From the NCBI GenBank assembly GCA_010206225.2, contig VIQU02000018.1, positions 1 through 64,000 of the forward strand: a stretch of DNA of 64,000 nucleotides, given 5' to 3'. Origin of the DNA: Lachnospiraceae bacterium MD308. GTDB lineage: Bacteria; Bacillota; Clostridia; Lachnospirales; Lachnospiraceae. Numbering within the stretch: the stretch's first letter is position 1; each line of letters opens with the position of its first letter. Below are positions 15,381-24,891 of this stretch, one piece after another. The position numbers and the translations under genes are program-made. The notes below the pieces were generated by a model. That model did not search any database, was not told the DNA's origin, and saw only the letters and a list, made by a program, of their open reading frames with translations.

Positions 15381-17900
15381 CTACTTCTGCACGATACGAA
15401 TAACAACCTTAGCAGGACGACTCTTAAGACAGATTGACTGCAAGGCGCCTCTCTGATAATCCGCCGTATTTCTGTCAAAACTAACACCCTGCTGCTCCAG
15501 ATAATACACGGCTCTTTCAACACTGTTTGTCCCTACGGCGATTTCCCCGCTGCTTTCCGAATTCTGTCTGTCTGATACTCTGATCAGATGAGCCAGATAA
15601 CCCGGCACTTCTTTTGTTCCTTCCACTTTTTGACTCAGATCAACATGGATAATTTCAAAACCCAGCATTTTTTGCACTGCCTCTCGGGTGGCTGCGGTGA
15701 TCTCTTCAAACCTTCCCTCTCTGATTAACGAAGGTTTAACCATCCAGCTCCCGCCGCAGGCAGCTATTTTATCATACGCAAGGTATTCGGCAAGATTCTC
15801 TGCGTTAATACCCCCTGTCGGCATGAACTTAAGATTCCTGTATGGTCCTGCCAGAGCCTTCAGCATCGCAAGTCCGCCTGCTGCCTGAGCCGGAAAGAAC
15901 TTCACCGTATCAAGTCCGGCCTCTAATGCCATTTCAATAGCGTTGGTGTCCATACATCCCGGTATAACGGGTATCCCTTTCGAGATACAGTAATCTACTA
16001 CCTTCGGATTATATCCCGGCGTAACGATAAACCTTGCTCCTGCATCTATCGCTCTGTTCACCTGCTCGATACTAAGGATCGTCCCTGCACCGACTAACAT
16101 ATCAGGATAATCCTTAACAATATTCTTTATGGATTCCTCGGCCGCCTCAGTCCGAAACGTCACCTCCGCGCAATTAATTCCGCCGTCTCTCAGCGCCTTC
16201 GCTGCCGATGAAGCCTTATTTGCATCCTCAAGCACTACGACCGGGATAATACCTGTCTTCGACATCTGTTCTAATAGTACGGCTCTTTTCCCCAGAACAT
16301 ATTTCTCCAATGTTTTTCTGACAGCGCCTTTTTCCGATACCATCTCTGCAAAATATTTTTCTGCGGTTTCGCCCATATCAGCCCGATACAGATTGAACCC
16401 AAATATTGCTTCATTAGAAAAAACCGGTTTTAACTGCTCCGTAAAAGGGGCGGCATCTCCCAGCCTGATTCCTTCCAGATGTTTTTTCAATTCATCATAT
16501 AAAGGATCCGGGCTGACTTCAAAAGCCTTCCCGTCATCATCGATTCCCATTAGATACCGGCACCACCCCGCAAATACAAGCGGAATCAGACGAAGCTTCG
16601 TAATATCCATTCCTCTGTCCATATACGCTTTTACGGTTTCTCCGAAGCGGATAGAAAGCTTTTGAGAAGTATCTGTCGCAATCCGTTGCGGCGTATCCGG
16701 CATAAACGGGTTCGGAATACGTTCTTTTAACACTTCATCTATGAATCTTTCAGGACTGATGATACCCGGATCTGTTACAACCGGCACTCCCTCCCGATAC
16801 CCGATATCGGTAACCAATTTCCGAAGAATGGGATCTTCCATTTCTTTATAAATCCTGTCGTAAGAAAGCAGGCAGCCAAATATAGCCAACGCTGTGTGAA
16901 GTGGATTCAGACAGGTGCACACTTTCATCCGTTCCACTTTATCCACAGTAGCCCGGGAAGCAAAGATCATCCCTCCCTCTTCAAGTCTTGGCCGTCCCGC
17001 CGGAAAATGATCTTCAATGACAAGGTACTGACATTCCTCCGCGTTTACAAATGGCGCGATATACGTATGCTTCGATGTAATCACCGGGGAAATACCTGAA
17101 AGTCCGTCTGATATAAGCATTTCTTCTACTTTTTCATCTGGTCTTGGCGTGATCTTATCAATCATCGTCCATGGAAAAGATACCTTTTCTCTATTCTGAA
17201 GATACGCAAGAAATCCCGCTTTTGCCAACCCGCGCCGCTCCCATTCCTCCGCAAAAGTCTGTATGGCTGCTTTCAGTTTATCGCCGTTATGCGAGAAATT
17301 ATCCATACTGACCAAAGCAATGGGAAGCGCTCCCGCCAGATAACGCTCATAGCACAATGCTGCCACCTTTCCCATATAACTTTCTGCATAAGACGGTCCC
17401 GCCTGAAAATCCTCTTCAATCATCTTAAAATACATGCCCGCCACATCCCGAAGCCTATACCCTTTCTCTGTAATGGTAAAGCTTGCCATTTGAAGCGACG
17501 AACTTCGGAAAATCTCTTTCAGTCGCACGGTATCTTCCATACGCTTTCTTTCCATCGTAAGCGCTTCTGCCACACTGCCTGTTACTTTTTTCTCGACAGA
17601 ACCGTCGCCTCTCAGCGTGACTAAGAGGTTCAAATTGTCATACGGTGTGTAAATCTTATCTATGATCTCCGTATCAAAACCCTCCGCTACGACAAGTCCC
17701 CTTTCTTCTGTTCCCTCTTCTAAAAGCCTGTCAAGAACAGCAGCCGGAAAAGCACGGAATATATTCCCTGCGCCAAAATGTATCCACATAGGCCGCTTTT
17801 TCGTTCTCTCCCTCATACTTTCTATATCATATCCTGGTGTCGCAATATACTGTTTTTTCCATTCAGCACTGTCAAGCTGCGCTAATTTTAACTTCAACAT
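15381..17900 (-). CDS. Fusion: fructuronate reductase + KDPG aldolase + VOC-like C-terminal domain
   Basis: One uninterrupted 839-residue frame. Residues 1-~535 are a mannonate oxidoreductase/fructuronate reductase (UxuB type): WIHFGAGNIFRAFPAAVLDR at 39-58 binds NAD and KVCTCLNPLHTALAIFGCLL at 326-345 is the active-site block. Residues ~540-747 are a complete KDPG aldolase: EVTFRT with Glu579, the Schiff-base Lys667 in TVKFFPAQ, and MPTGGI. Residues ~748-839 resemble a small glyoxalase/VOC-like domain attached to KDPG aldolases in some relatives. The junction LLEQMSKTGIIPVVV looks like the normal aldolase N-terminus; the internal ATG at 16265 has no ribosome site, so separate translation is unlikely. 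The protein joins reduction of fructuronate to KDPG cleavage, the last step shared by both branches. Confidence 0.88.
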   Translation of the reverse strand: MLKLKLAQLDSAEWKKQYIATPGYDIESMRERTKKRPMWIHFGAGNIFRAFPAAVLDRLLEEGTEERGLVVAEGFDTEIIDKIYTPYDNLNLLVTLRGDGSVEKKVTGSVAEALTMERKRMEDTVRLKEIFRSSSLQMASFTITEKGYRLRDVAGMYFKMIEEDFQAGPSYAESYMGKVAALCYERYLAGALPIALVSMDNFSHNGDKLKAAIQTFAEEWERRGLAKAGFLAYLQNREKVSFPWTMIDKITPRPDEKVEEMLISDGLSGISPVITSKHTYIAPFVNAEECQYLVIEDHFPAGRPRLEEGGMIFASRATVDKVERMKVCTCLNPLHTALAIFGCLLSYDRIYKEMEDPILRKLVTDIGYREGVPVVTDPGIISPERFIDEVLKERIPNPFMPDTPQRIATDTSQKLSIRFGETVKAYMDRGMDITKLRLIPLVFAGWCRYLMGIDDDGKAFEVSPDPLYDELKKHLEGIRLGDAAPFTEQLKPVFSNEAIFGFNLYRADMGETAEKYFAEMVSEKGAVRKTLEKYVLGKRAVLLEQMSKTGIIPVVVLEDANKASSAAKALRDGGINCAEVTFRTEAAEESIKNIVKDYPDMLVGAGTILSIEQVNRAIDAGARFIVTPGYNPKVVDYCISKGIPVIPGCMDTNAIEMALEAGLDTVKFFPAQAAGGLAMLKALAGPYRNLKFMPTGGINAENLAEYLAYDKIAACGGSWMVKPSLIREGRFEEITAATREAVQKMLGFEIIHVDLSQKVEGTKEVPGYLAHLIRVSDRQNSESSGEIAVGTNSVERAVYYLEQQGVSFDRNTADYQRGALQSICLKSRPAKVVIRIVQK

Positions 17901-17923
17901 TTTTTCCCTTTCTGTTCATAATT

Positions 17924-19267
17924 TTAACAAAGAATATCTTCTACTTTATTATTGATCCATTTTTTGGATAAAAACCGCCGGGTTAACACGGCCGCCTTAA
18001 CCAGATCCTCCGTTTCCGCAAAAAGTGCCACAACATAAACAGGAAATCCCAAAACCAATGCGCCGGTAAAAACTAACGGAACACTGATGCACCAAATTGC
18101 TGATACTTCCGTCACCATGGCATACCTTACGTCTCCGCCCGCCCGCAAAATCCCGGTAATAATAGATATGTTGTACACCTTCAGAGGCATAAACAATCCA
18201 TATATGCACAAAAGCGCTATCAGATAAGAAGAGCTCTCCCCCGCAAAACCAAAAATCTCCGACAACGGATACGCAATGACAATCAGTATCCCTCCCCCGG
18301 CCGCCCCTAGGAGCGTATTTATCTTAAGCAAGTTTACTGCTGCTTTCCACGCCATATTTTTTTCGTTTTTTCCAAGCTGCTCTCCAACAATGATCAAAGA
18401 AGCATCTCCCACACTGTAAATCGTTTTAGTGAAAATATGGGTAACGATATCGGCAGCCTGCGCTGCCGCGGAAGCCGTTACTCCGATACGTCCATATGCC
18501 GCATGATAGGCAGACATACCTCCGCTCCACATAGTCTCATTGATCGTAGTCGGAACAGAATTTTTTATCAGTCTTCCCACCAGTTCTCTGTTCGGCCGAA
18601 AATAGCTTCTTGCCTCCTGCAATAACGGACTCTTCAGCACCATCATCCCTGCAAAAAGCAGGAGCAGTTCCGCCGTCAGCGAAATCGTGGTTGCCAGCGC
18701 AGCTCCTGCAATACCCATCTGCGGCGCTCCAAATTTTCCGAATATCAACATGTAATTTAAAGAAACATTCAGTACAATAGCCGCAATATTCGCTCCCACC
18801 GGAAGTCTCACCTGCTGTATGGATTTAAGAGCCATGATCACCGGCAGACGGATACTGTAAATAATCAGGCAGGGGCTGCGGTACAACATATATGCAGCTC
18901 CTGCCGCTATCACCGCATCCACATTCGTAAAAATACAAAGAATCCGTTCAGGTATCAAGATGACAAGTAAAAAAAGTGGCAGGCTCACCGCAAGAGAACA
19001 TCCAACGGTCGTCCCCAGCGTCTTTCGGATACCTGAAAGATTCCTGTTTCCCCAGAACTGGGACATATAAGTAGACGCGCCTCCGGAGAATCCATAAAGC
19101 GTCATAGCCTGTATAAAAAAAAGCTGTGTACCCAGTCCTACCGCAGATACAGATACTTCTCCCAGACTGCTTACCATCAAAGTATCCAGAAAATCGGCGC
19201 TGGCGGATAACAGCCCTTCCAGAGACATGGGCAGCGCCAGCTCCATCAGCTTCTGCTTCATATTCAT
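17924..19267 (-). CDS. MATE-family transporter inside the uronate operon
   Basis: 447 residues, about 12 membrane helices in two MatE repeats; ASTYMSQFWGNRNLSGIRK in the first half and SVPTTINETMWSGGMSAYHA at the start of the second are typical. MATE proteins export cationic drugs or metabolites in exchange for Na+ or H+. Its start overlaps the stop of uxuA by four bases (ATGA), so it is translationally coupled to an enzyme of the pathway and is unlikely to be a chance neighbour. It could relieve toxic sugar-acid accumulation or move a pathway compound; direction and substrate are unknown. Confidence 0.85.
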   Translation of the reverse strand: MNMKQKLMELALPMSLEGLLSASADFLDTLMVSSLGEVSVSAVGLGTQLFFIQAMTLYGFSGGASTYMSQFWGNRNLSGIRKTLGTTVGCSLAVSLPLFLLVILIPERILCIFTNVDAVIAAGAAYMLYRSPCLIIYSIRLPVIMALKSIQQVRLPVGANIAAIVLNVSLNYMLIFGKFGAPQMGIAGAALATTISLTAELLLLFAGMMVLKSPLLQEARSYFRPNRELVGRLIKNSVPTTINETMWSGGMSAYHAAYGRIGVTASAAAQAADIVTHIFTKTIYSVGDASLIIVGEQLGKNEKNMAWKAAVNLLKINTLLGAAGGGILIVIAYPLSEIFGFAGESSSYLIALLCIYGLFMPLKVYNISIITGILRAGGDVRYAMVTEVSAIWCISVPLVFTGALVLGFPVYVVALFAETEDLVKAAVLTRRFLSKKWINNKVEDILC

Positions 19268-20340
19268 TTCTTTTGCTTCTCTATACTTTCCTGAATACCA
19301 TTCAGATACGCAATCCCAAGGGCCCGGTCAAAAAGTCCGTATCCAGCTCTTCCATGCTCATCCCATATCATCCGGCCGTGATCCGGTCTGATATATCCGT
19401 CAAATCCTGTTTCATTAAGAGCCTTCATAATCTCATACATATCAAAACTCCCATCTCTTGACAAATGCGAAGACTCATAGAATTTCCCCGGCTTTTCTAT
19501 CTTTAAATTTCTGGCATGAACAAAAGCTATTCGCTTCTTCCTTCCAAAGTGCCTAATGATCTCCGGCAGATGGTTATCTGGATTGGAGCCCAGAGATCCT
19601 GTGCATAAGGTAATACAGTTATACGGGCTGTCCGCCATAGAAATAATTTCTTCAAAAGACTCCAGCGAATTGGCAATCCTTGGAAGTCCAAAAATATCCC
19701 ACGGGGGATCATCTGGGTGCATCGCCATTTTAATATCACATTCCTCGCATACAGGAAGGATCGCTTCCAGAAAATATTTAAGATTCTCTTTTAATTGTTC
19801 GTGGGATACTGTCTCATAAGCCTGAAACAACCGCTTAAGCTCCGCCATACGTTCAGGCTCCCACCCTGCCATCTCAAATTCCCCGGTCTGGTTCTGTATC
19901 TCATCTGCAAATTTCTGCGGATCTGTAATTTTATTGATAATATCCTGATCGTAGCTCATCGTATTAGAGCCGTCGGAAAGCACCCTGTCAAGGCTGGTTC
20001 TTGTCCAATCAAAGACAGGCATAAAATTATAGCAGATCACCTTCACACCGATTTCTTTGAGATTCCTGATTGTTTCTTTATAATTTTCTATGTACTGCTC
20101 TCTGGAAGCCAGTCCCAGCTTAATATCCTCATGGACATTGACACTCTCAATCACTTCCAGCTCTAATCCAGCTTTGTTCACTTCTTGTTTTAATTTCATT
20201 AACCGCTCCAAAGGCCAAACTTCACCCGCAGGCAGATCCATCAGAGATGTTACGACACCCGTGATTCCCGGAATCTGTCTGATATATTTTAATGGAATGG
20301 GATCCATCGAGGAACCATACCATCTAAAAGTCATCTTCAT
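19264..20340 (-). CDS. uxuA: Mannonate dehydratase UxuA
   Basis: Dehydrates D-mannonate to 2-keto-3-deoxygluconate in glucuronate breakdown. 358 residues. The N-terminal FRWYGSSMDPIPLKYIRQIP, the CYNFMPVFDWTRT block, MAMHPDDPPWDIFGLPRI with metal-binding His, LCTGSLGSNPDN and RPDHGRMIWDE near the C-terminus are diagnostic of UxuA. Start and stop overlap uxaC and the MATE gene by four bases each, so the three are translated as a coupled unit. Confidence 0.96.
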   Translation of the reverse strand: MKMTFRWYGSSMDPIPLKYIRQIPGITGVVTSLMDLPAGEVWPLERLMKLKQEVNKAGLELEVIESVNVHEDIKLGLASREQYIENYKETIRNLKEIGVKVICYNFMPVFDWTRTSLDRVLSDGSNTMSYDQDIINKITDPQKFADEIQNQTGEFEMAGWEPERMAELKRLFQAYETVSHEQLKENLKYFLEAILPVCEECDIKMAMHPDDPPWDIFGLPRIANSLESFEEIISMADSPYNCITLCTGSLGSNPDNHLPEIIRHFGRKKRIAFVHARNLKIEKPGKFYESSHLSRDGSFDMYEIMKALNETGFDGYIRPDHGRMIWDEHGRAGYGLFDRALGIAYLNGIQESIEKQKK

Positions 20341-21758
20341 CTATCGCTTCCATCCTTTCTGGCAAACTGAAAAAAAACTAATGCATTGTAATACGAGATA
20401 TCACAAACCATCTTTCCCAAAACATCCATATCCGCCGGATAGTATTCCTTTTCTACCCACTGGCCCAGCAGATCGCAGAGAATCCTTCTAAAATATTCGT
20501 GCCGCGTATAAGACAAAAAACTTCTGGAATCCGTCAGCATTCCTACAAAATTGCCAAGTACGCTGCGGCTTGCCAGACTGACAAGCTGCTCTCTCATCCC
20601 TTTAAAATGATCGTTAAACCACCACGCACTTCCATGCTGTATCTTTCCTTTTATGCCATCCTCATGAAAACAGCCGCATACCGTATCAATCATGGCATTA
20701 TCCGCTGGTTCCAGTGAATATATGATCATTTTAGGCAGCATATGACGATCTTCCAGCAGACTTAAAAATCCTGCCAGATACTCTCCTGCTTTTCGTCCTG
20801 AAATACAGTCGTATCCTGTATCCGGTCCTATTTTTTCATACATAGGTCCGTTATTGTTCCTTTCCGCGCCATAGTGAAGCTGCATAACCCAGTCGCGCTT
20901 TTTATATTCCTGCGCCATATCTGTAAGGAATCTTGTCATATAACTTTCCGTCTCTTCCTCTGAAAGCATCTCTCCCGCCATTCTCTTAGCAAAAATCCTC
21001 TCAATTCCATCTACGCTTTCCTGTCTGCACGGAACAAAATCAAGCCCGTGATCACTGACTCTGCATCCCATTTTATCAAAATATTCGACAGACATCTGCA
21101 GAACTTCGTGCAGATCTTTGTAAGAAGCAATCCTATATCCAAAGCGCTTCCCAAGCACCTCCATATATTCCCTGAACCCATCTTCATTGATCTTGCATGC
21201 CTGATCCGGACGGAATGCCGGAAGAACCGACGTCCGAAGCTTCCCTTCTTTTCTTATCCTCTTATGGTACCAAAGATCATCCTCTGGATTATCCGTCGTA
21301 CAGATAATCTGCACATTCGATCTTCTGATAAGCTCCTGCGCGGACAGCTTTTCTTTTGCTATTACAGCATTGCAATGATTCCATGCTATCTCGGCATTTA
21401 TCTCCGTCAAAGGTTCCTCCCAGCCAAAATATCTGGCCAGTTCCAGCATGCTCCAGTGATACAATGGATTTCCCACACACTGCCTAAGAACTCTGGTCCA
21501 GCAGAGAAATTTATCTTTATCGGAAGCTTTTCCGGTAATATACTCTTCCGCTACGCCGCAATTCCTCATCAGTCTCCATTTATAATGATCTCCTCCCAGC
21601 CAGATCTGAGTAATGTTCTCAAACTTTCTGTCCTCCGCTATCTCTTTCGGGGAAAGATGACAGTGATAATCAATAATCGGCATATCTTTCACGTAATTAT
21701 GATATAGATTTCTTGCAGTCTGTGTAGTCAATAAAAAATCATCATTTATAAATTTCAT
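20337..21758 (-). CDS. uxaC: Uronate isomerase UxaC
   Basis: Isomerises D-glucuronate to D-fructuronate and D-galacturonate to D-tagaturonate, the entry step of both branches. I start it at 21758 (MKFINDDFLL, 473 residues) because AGGAG lies 6-7 bases upstream; the ATG five codons earlier falls inside that site. Family blocks are IDYHCHLSPKEIAEDR (amidohydrolase HxH metal site), WLGGDHYKWRLMR, TDNPEDDLWYH, MQLHYGAERNNN and TDSRSFLSYTRHEYFRR. It lies 17 bases after the ABC ATPase gene. Confidence 0.96.
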   Translation of the reverse strand: MKFINDDFLLTTQTARNLYHNYVKDMPIIDYHCHLSPKEIAEDRKFENITQIWLGGDHYKWRLMRNCGVAEEYITGKASDKDKFLCWTRVLRQCVGNPLYHWSMLELARYFGWEEPLTEINAEIAWNHCNAVIAKEKLSAQELIRRSNVQIICTTDNPEDDLWYHKRIRKEGKLRTSVLPAFRPDQACKINEDGFREYMEVLGKRFGYRIASYKDLHEVLQMSVEYFDKMGCRVSDHGLDFVPCRQESVDGIERIFAKRMAGEMLSEEETESYMTRFLTDMAQEYKKRDWVMQLHYGAERNNNGPMYEKIGPDTGYDCISGRKAGEYLAGFLSLLEDRHMLPKMIIYSLEPADNAMIDTVCGCFHEDGIKGKIQHGSAWWFNDHFKGMREQLVSLASRSVLGNFVGMLTDSRSFLSYTRHEYFRRILCDLLGQWVEKEYYPADMDVLGKMVCDISYYNALVFFQFARKDGSDR

Positions 21759-21775
21759 AATCTTCTCCTTCATAC

Positions 21776-22501
21776 CTACAACACTTTTGCGAGGAAATCT
21801 TTTGTTCTCTGATTCTGTGGATTTTCAAACAGCAGCCTCGGTTCATTTTCCTCAATGATTCTGCCTTCGTCAATAAAAAGTACGCGGTCTCCCACTTCTC
21901 TTGCAAAGCCCATTTCATGCGTTACTACTACCATGGTCATTCCCGAAGCCGCCAGCTCTTTCATCACTGCCAATACTTCTCCAACCATCTCCGGATCCAG
22001 CGCTGAAGTCGGCTCGTCAAACAGCATGATATCCGGATCCATAGCAAGCGCCCTTGCGATCGCAACTCTCTGCTTCTGTCCGCCTGATAGCTGCTGAGGA
22101 TAACTGTCCGCCTTCTCTTCAAGCCCTACCCTCCTCAAAAGCTCAAGAGCTCTTTCCTGTGCTTTGCTTTTCTCTGCCCTTTTTACTGTTATTGGGGCAA
22201 CACACATATTTCTCATGATATTCATATTAGAGAACAGGTTAAACTGCTGAAATACCATGCCCATCTTCTGCCTGATCTTATTTACGTCAGCCTTTTTATC
22301 CGTAATGTTCTCGCCCTCAACAACAATACTTCCTTCGTTCGGGATTTCCAGAAGATTTAAGCAGCGCAAGAAAGTGCTTTTGCCAGAACCGCTGGGACCA
22401 ATAACCACTACGACTTCCCCTTTGTGAATCTCTACATCAATACCTCTTAGCACCTGATTATTACCGAAGCTTTTCTTTAAATTCTTAACTTCTATCATCA
22501 C
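21776..22501 (-). CDS. Polar amino-acid-type ABC transporter, ATP-binding subunit
   Basis: 241 residues, a stand-alone ABC ATPase of the GlnQ/HisP group. The Walker [10 protein letters not shown] is near residues 35-43, the signature [15 protein letters not shown] near 138-152, Walker [16 protein letters not shown] just after and the switch His in [12 protein letters not shown]. It powers uptake through the permease whose gene overlaps its start by 17 bases. Imported substrates of this family are normally amino acids, opines or related small compounds; finding it directly before uxaC is unusual. Confidence 0.93.
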   Translation of the reverse strand: MMIEVKNLKKSFGNNQVLRGIDVEIHKGEVVVVIGPSGSGKSTFLRCLNLLEIPNEGSIVVEGENITDKKADVNKIRQKMGMVFQQFNLFSNMNIMRNMCVAPITVKRAEKSKAQERALELLRRVGLEEKADSYPQQLSGGQKQRVAIARALAMDPDIMLFDEPTSALDPEMVGEVLAVMKELAASGMTMVVVTHEMGFAREVGDRVLFIDEGRIIEENEPRLLFENPQNQRTKDFLAKVL

Positions 22502-23144
22502 TTGCTTTCAGCCTCCTCTCCAGCATGCCGATCAATTTGGTCAAAACATATGATATGGTAAAATAAATAATCGCCGCTATGATCAATGGTTCAAAAGCCA
22601 GCAATGTATTACCCCGGATCGTATCGGTGTTGTACATCAAATCATGAATACCGATAATAGACAGCATAGATGTATTCTTTGTAGTAACAATAAACTCATT
22701 ACATAAAGCCGGCAGGATGTTTTTTATTGCCTGAGGGATCACAAGCAGACGCGTTGTTGCAAAATGACTCATTCCTAACGATCTTGCCGCTTCGATCTGC
22801 CCTCTGTCCACGGCCTCAATTCCTGCCCGGACAATCTCTGCTACATAGGCTCCGCTGTTAATGGCAAGGGCCGCGATACCTGCCGTGGAATCCGCCAGAT
22901 TGATACCAAAGCTGAACAGCCCGAAATATACGATATAAATCTGCACCAGAATCGGCGTTCCTCTGACAAAATTAATATAGGAAACTGCAAATGCCTTAAA
23001 AACCTTAAGCTTCGACAATTTCATCAATGCCAGCATAACGCCTAGAATGATACCAAAGATAACCGCAAAAATAGAATATATTATGGTAATTTTCAGGCCT
23101 TCTATGTAAAATGGCCAGTATGTTGTTAAAAATTCAAACTTCAT
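22485..23144 (-). CDS. Polar amino-acid-type ABC transporter, permease subunit
   Basis: 219 residues with five membrane helices and the inner-membrane HisMQ-type fold. The family EAA loop reads [21 protein letters not shown] near 135-155 and contacts the ATPase; [18 protein letters not shown] is the usual mid-protein block. The single permease gene implies a homodimer. A GC-rich hairpin separates it from the binding-protein gene upstream. Confidence 0.93.
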   Translation of the reverse strand: MKFEFLTTYWPFYIEGLKITIIYSIFAVIFGIILGVMLALMKLSKLKVFKAFAVSYINFVRGTPILVQIYIVYFGLFSFGINLADSTAGIAALAINSGAYVAEIVRAGIEAVDRGQIEAARSLGMSHFATTRLLVIPQAIKNILPALCNEFIVTTKNTSMLSIIGIHDLMYNTDTIRGNTLLAFEPLIIAAIIYFTISYVLTKLIGMLERRLKASDDRS

Positions 23145-23171
23145 AGCATCCTCTTTTCCTGAATATAAATA

Positions 23172-23203
23172 CCCGGCGGCAGGAAGGCTAGCCGGCCGCC
23201 GGG
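23172..23203 (-). promoter_or_regulatory. Intercistronic GC-rich hairpin after the binding-protein gene
   Basis: CCCGGCGGC and GCCGCCGGG (9 bp) enclose a loop with a GGCTAGCC palindrome, in the 77-base gap between binding protein and permease. No T-run follows on the minus strand, so it more likely protects the 3' end of the binding-protein message than terminates it. This would give more binding protein than permease. Confidence 0.6.
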
Positions 23204-23221
23204 CTTACATGACAATCGCTT

Positions 23222-24127
23222 TTATCCGATATCATCCATATCCATTAAGCTAATTGCATCTTCTTCCCATTTTTCCAGATCACCGTTTTCGATCACTCTG
23301 TCAAGTACCGTATTGATCACTTCAATCAGATCTTCATTATTGTCTTTTCTGACCAGAACACAGGAACCTGCATCTTCTTCATCTGTCAGCTCATACCGAA
23401 TCTCCGACATCTTCAGATCATCATTATATTTTTCATACAGGGATGCAACAACATAATCCAGACATACGCCATCTATTCTTCCGCTCTGTAATGCCGCGAT
23501 CAGATCCGGAATCTTACCCAATACATAGGTCTTCGCATTTGGATAATGTGCCGGGAAGGTCTTTTCCTGTACCGCACCTTTTAAGATACCAATGGTTTTG
23601 CCTGAAAGATCGCTGTCAGCGGTAATATCCCCTGCCTTGTCCTTTCCTACCAGCACAACCTGTACAGATTTATGATATGGCTTTGTAAAAGACGCATTCT
23701 CAGCACGCTCTTCTGAGTATGCAAGTCCCGGAAGGAAATCTACCTTACCGGTCGCCAACGCCGGAAGCAGTCCGTCAAAAGACATATCAGAAACTTCAAA
23801 CTCAACCCCCAGTTCATCAGCGATTGCCTGTCCAAGCTCAATATCAAAGCCTACAATTTCATCTTTTCCGTCAATCGTCTTATGGAACTCGAAAGGTGCA
23901 TAGGTTGCATTCACGCCCATGACAATTTTTCCTTCTTTTTTAATTTTTGCCATAGTTTCACCCATCTCGGTCCCGGTATCCTCTCCATCATCGGCCTCAC
24001 TTTCCGTCTTTGTTCCGGCATCTTCTGACCCGCCGTCATCTTTCGCCTCCTGACTGCAGGCTGCCAGAGAAAACACCATAACGATCACTAACAGTAATGT
24101 GGTTAATCTTTCGATTCTTTTTTTCAT
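23222..24127 (-). CDS. Extracellular solute-binding lipoprotein, family 3 (HisJ/GlnH type)
   Basis: Start at 24127 (301 residues) behind AAGGAGGAAT; a longer frame would run into the upstream cupin gene. The N-terminus is a lipoprotein signal ending SLAAC (Cys ~24), followed by an Asp/Glu/Gly/Thr-rich linker to ~55. The SBP_bac_3 domain shows GVNATYAPFEFH, VGFDIELGQAIADELG, FDGLLPALATGKVDFLPG and IAALQSGRIDGVCLDY. It captures the substrate outside the membrane for the adjacent permease and ATPase. The family binds amino acids, opines and similar compounds, not free hexuronates as a rule. Confidence 0.92.
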   Translation of the reverse strand: MKKRIERLTTLLLVIVMVFSLAACSQEAKDDGGSEDAGTKTESEADDGEDTGTEMGETMAKIKKEGKIVMGVNATYAPFEFHKTIDGKDEIVGFDIELGQAIADELGVEFEVSDMSFDGLLPALATGKVDFLPGLAYSEERAENASFTKPYHKSVQVVLVGKDKAGDITADSDLSGKTIGILKGAVQEKTFPAHYPNAKTYVLGKIPDLIAALQSGRIDGVCLDYVVASLYEKYNDDLKMSEIRYELTDEEDAGSCVLVRKDNNEDLIEVINTVLDRVIENGDLEKWEEDAISLMDMDDIG

Positions 24128-24147
24128 TGTCTGATTCCTCCTTAAAA

Positions 24148-24891
24148 TTATTCTTCTGATCCAGGGTAACCATCCCTGCCTACCGGGAAGCCTTCTGAGG
24201 CAAACTTGATCCACAGATAGTGAATTCCTCTGCCGCCGACAGGCCTAGCGCTGTTGACTGCGCCCTTCGGAATGAAGATCACATCTCCACTCTTTGCCTC
24301 ACCTTCTTTTCCATCAACAATATATTTAAAATGTGACCCCGGTAGTACGTAATTCCACTGATGCAGATGTTCGTTGGCATGCTTTCCTACAAATGCCTCT
24401 TCGCCCTCTCCGTCATCCATGCCTACAAACCATCTGCCAAAGGCAGTATCAAGGACCAGTCTGCGGCTTTCAATTAAAGAACCAATCTTTCCCGTGTAAT
24501 ACTCCGTGAACCGAAAACACTCTGATCTTCTCCGCATATTCGGCAGAATGATATGATAATCAATGAATTCCTTTTCATCATATGCGTTCATCACGCCTAC
24601 GATATGGACAAACACCAAATCTTCTTTTCCTGCTTCAATCCAAAATGCTTCTTTGTCATAATTAGGAATAAAAATCCCCTGTTCATCAATATTCCACGCC
24701 CTGTTCTTTGTAGCAACATAGCCGGTCGCGTTCACAAAGAAAAACATCTGCATCCGGTCTTTCAGCCCATAGAGCTCAGGCTCATATCTTGAACCAGCCT
24801 TCAGTACGCACTCATACAACTTAAGATCCGGGTGTGTTCCCGCCGCCATTTCACGCCTTGTAAGTCCTTCTGTTCTTTTCATCTCAACCAT
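24148..24891 (-). CDS. Bicupin protein, divergent paralog (cupin 3)
   Basis: 247 residues, two cupin folds. It shares length and layout with the bicupins at 24892-25632 and 27277-28017 (LYECVLKAGSRYEPELYGLKD matches the matching block of the others). The metal site of the second cupin is altered: where they have GQHTHPTLEQW it has GKHANEHLHQW, and where they have PHGTSHG it has PKGAVNS. It may bind a different metal, a ligand without metal, or be a regulatory subunit. Its ATG directly follows the stop of cupin 2. The family is too broad to name a reaction; sugar-acid isomerase and ligand-sensing roles are both possible. Confidence 0.7.
   Translation of the reverse strand: MVEMKRTEGLTRREMAAGTHPDLKLYECVLKAGSRYEPELYGLKDRMQMFFFVNATGYVATKNRAWNIDEQGIFIPNYDKEAFWIEAGKEDLVFVHIVGVMNAYDEKEFIDYHIILPNMRRRSECFRFTEYYTGKIGSLIESRRLVLDTAFGRWFVGMDDGEGEEAFVGKHANEHLHQWNYVLPGSHFKYIVDGKEGEAKSGDVIFIPKGAVNSARPVGGRGIHYLWIKFASEGFPVGRDGYPGSEE

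Noticed and set aside
16263-16300. Separate KDPG aldolase gene starting at the internal ATG 16265
   Set aside because: No ribosome site precedes it and the upstream reductase frame runs straight through without a stop.
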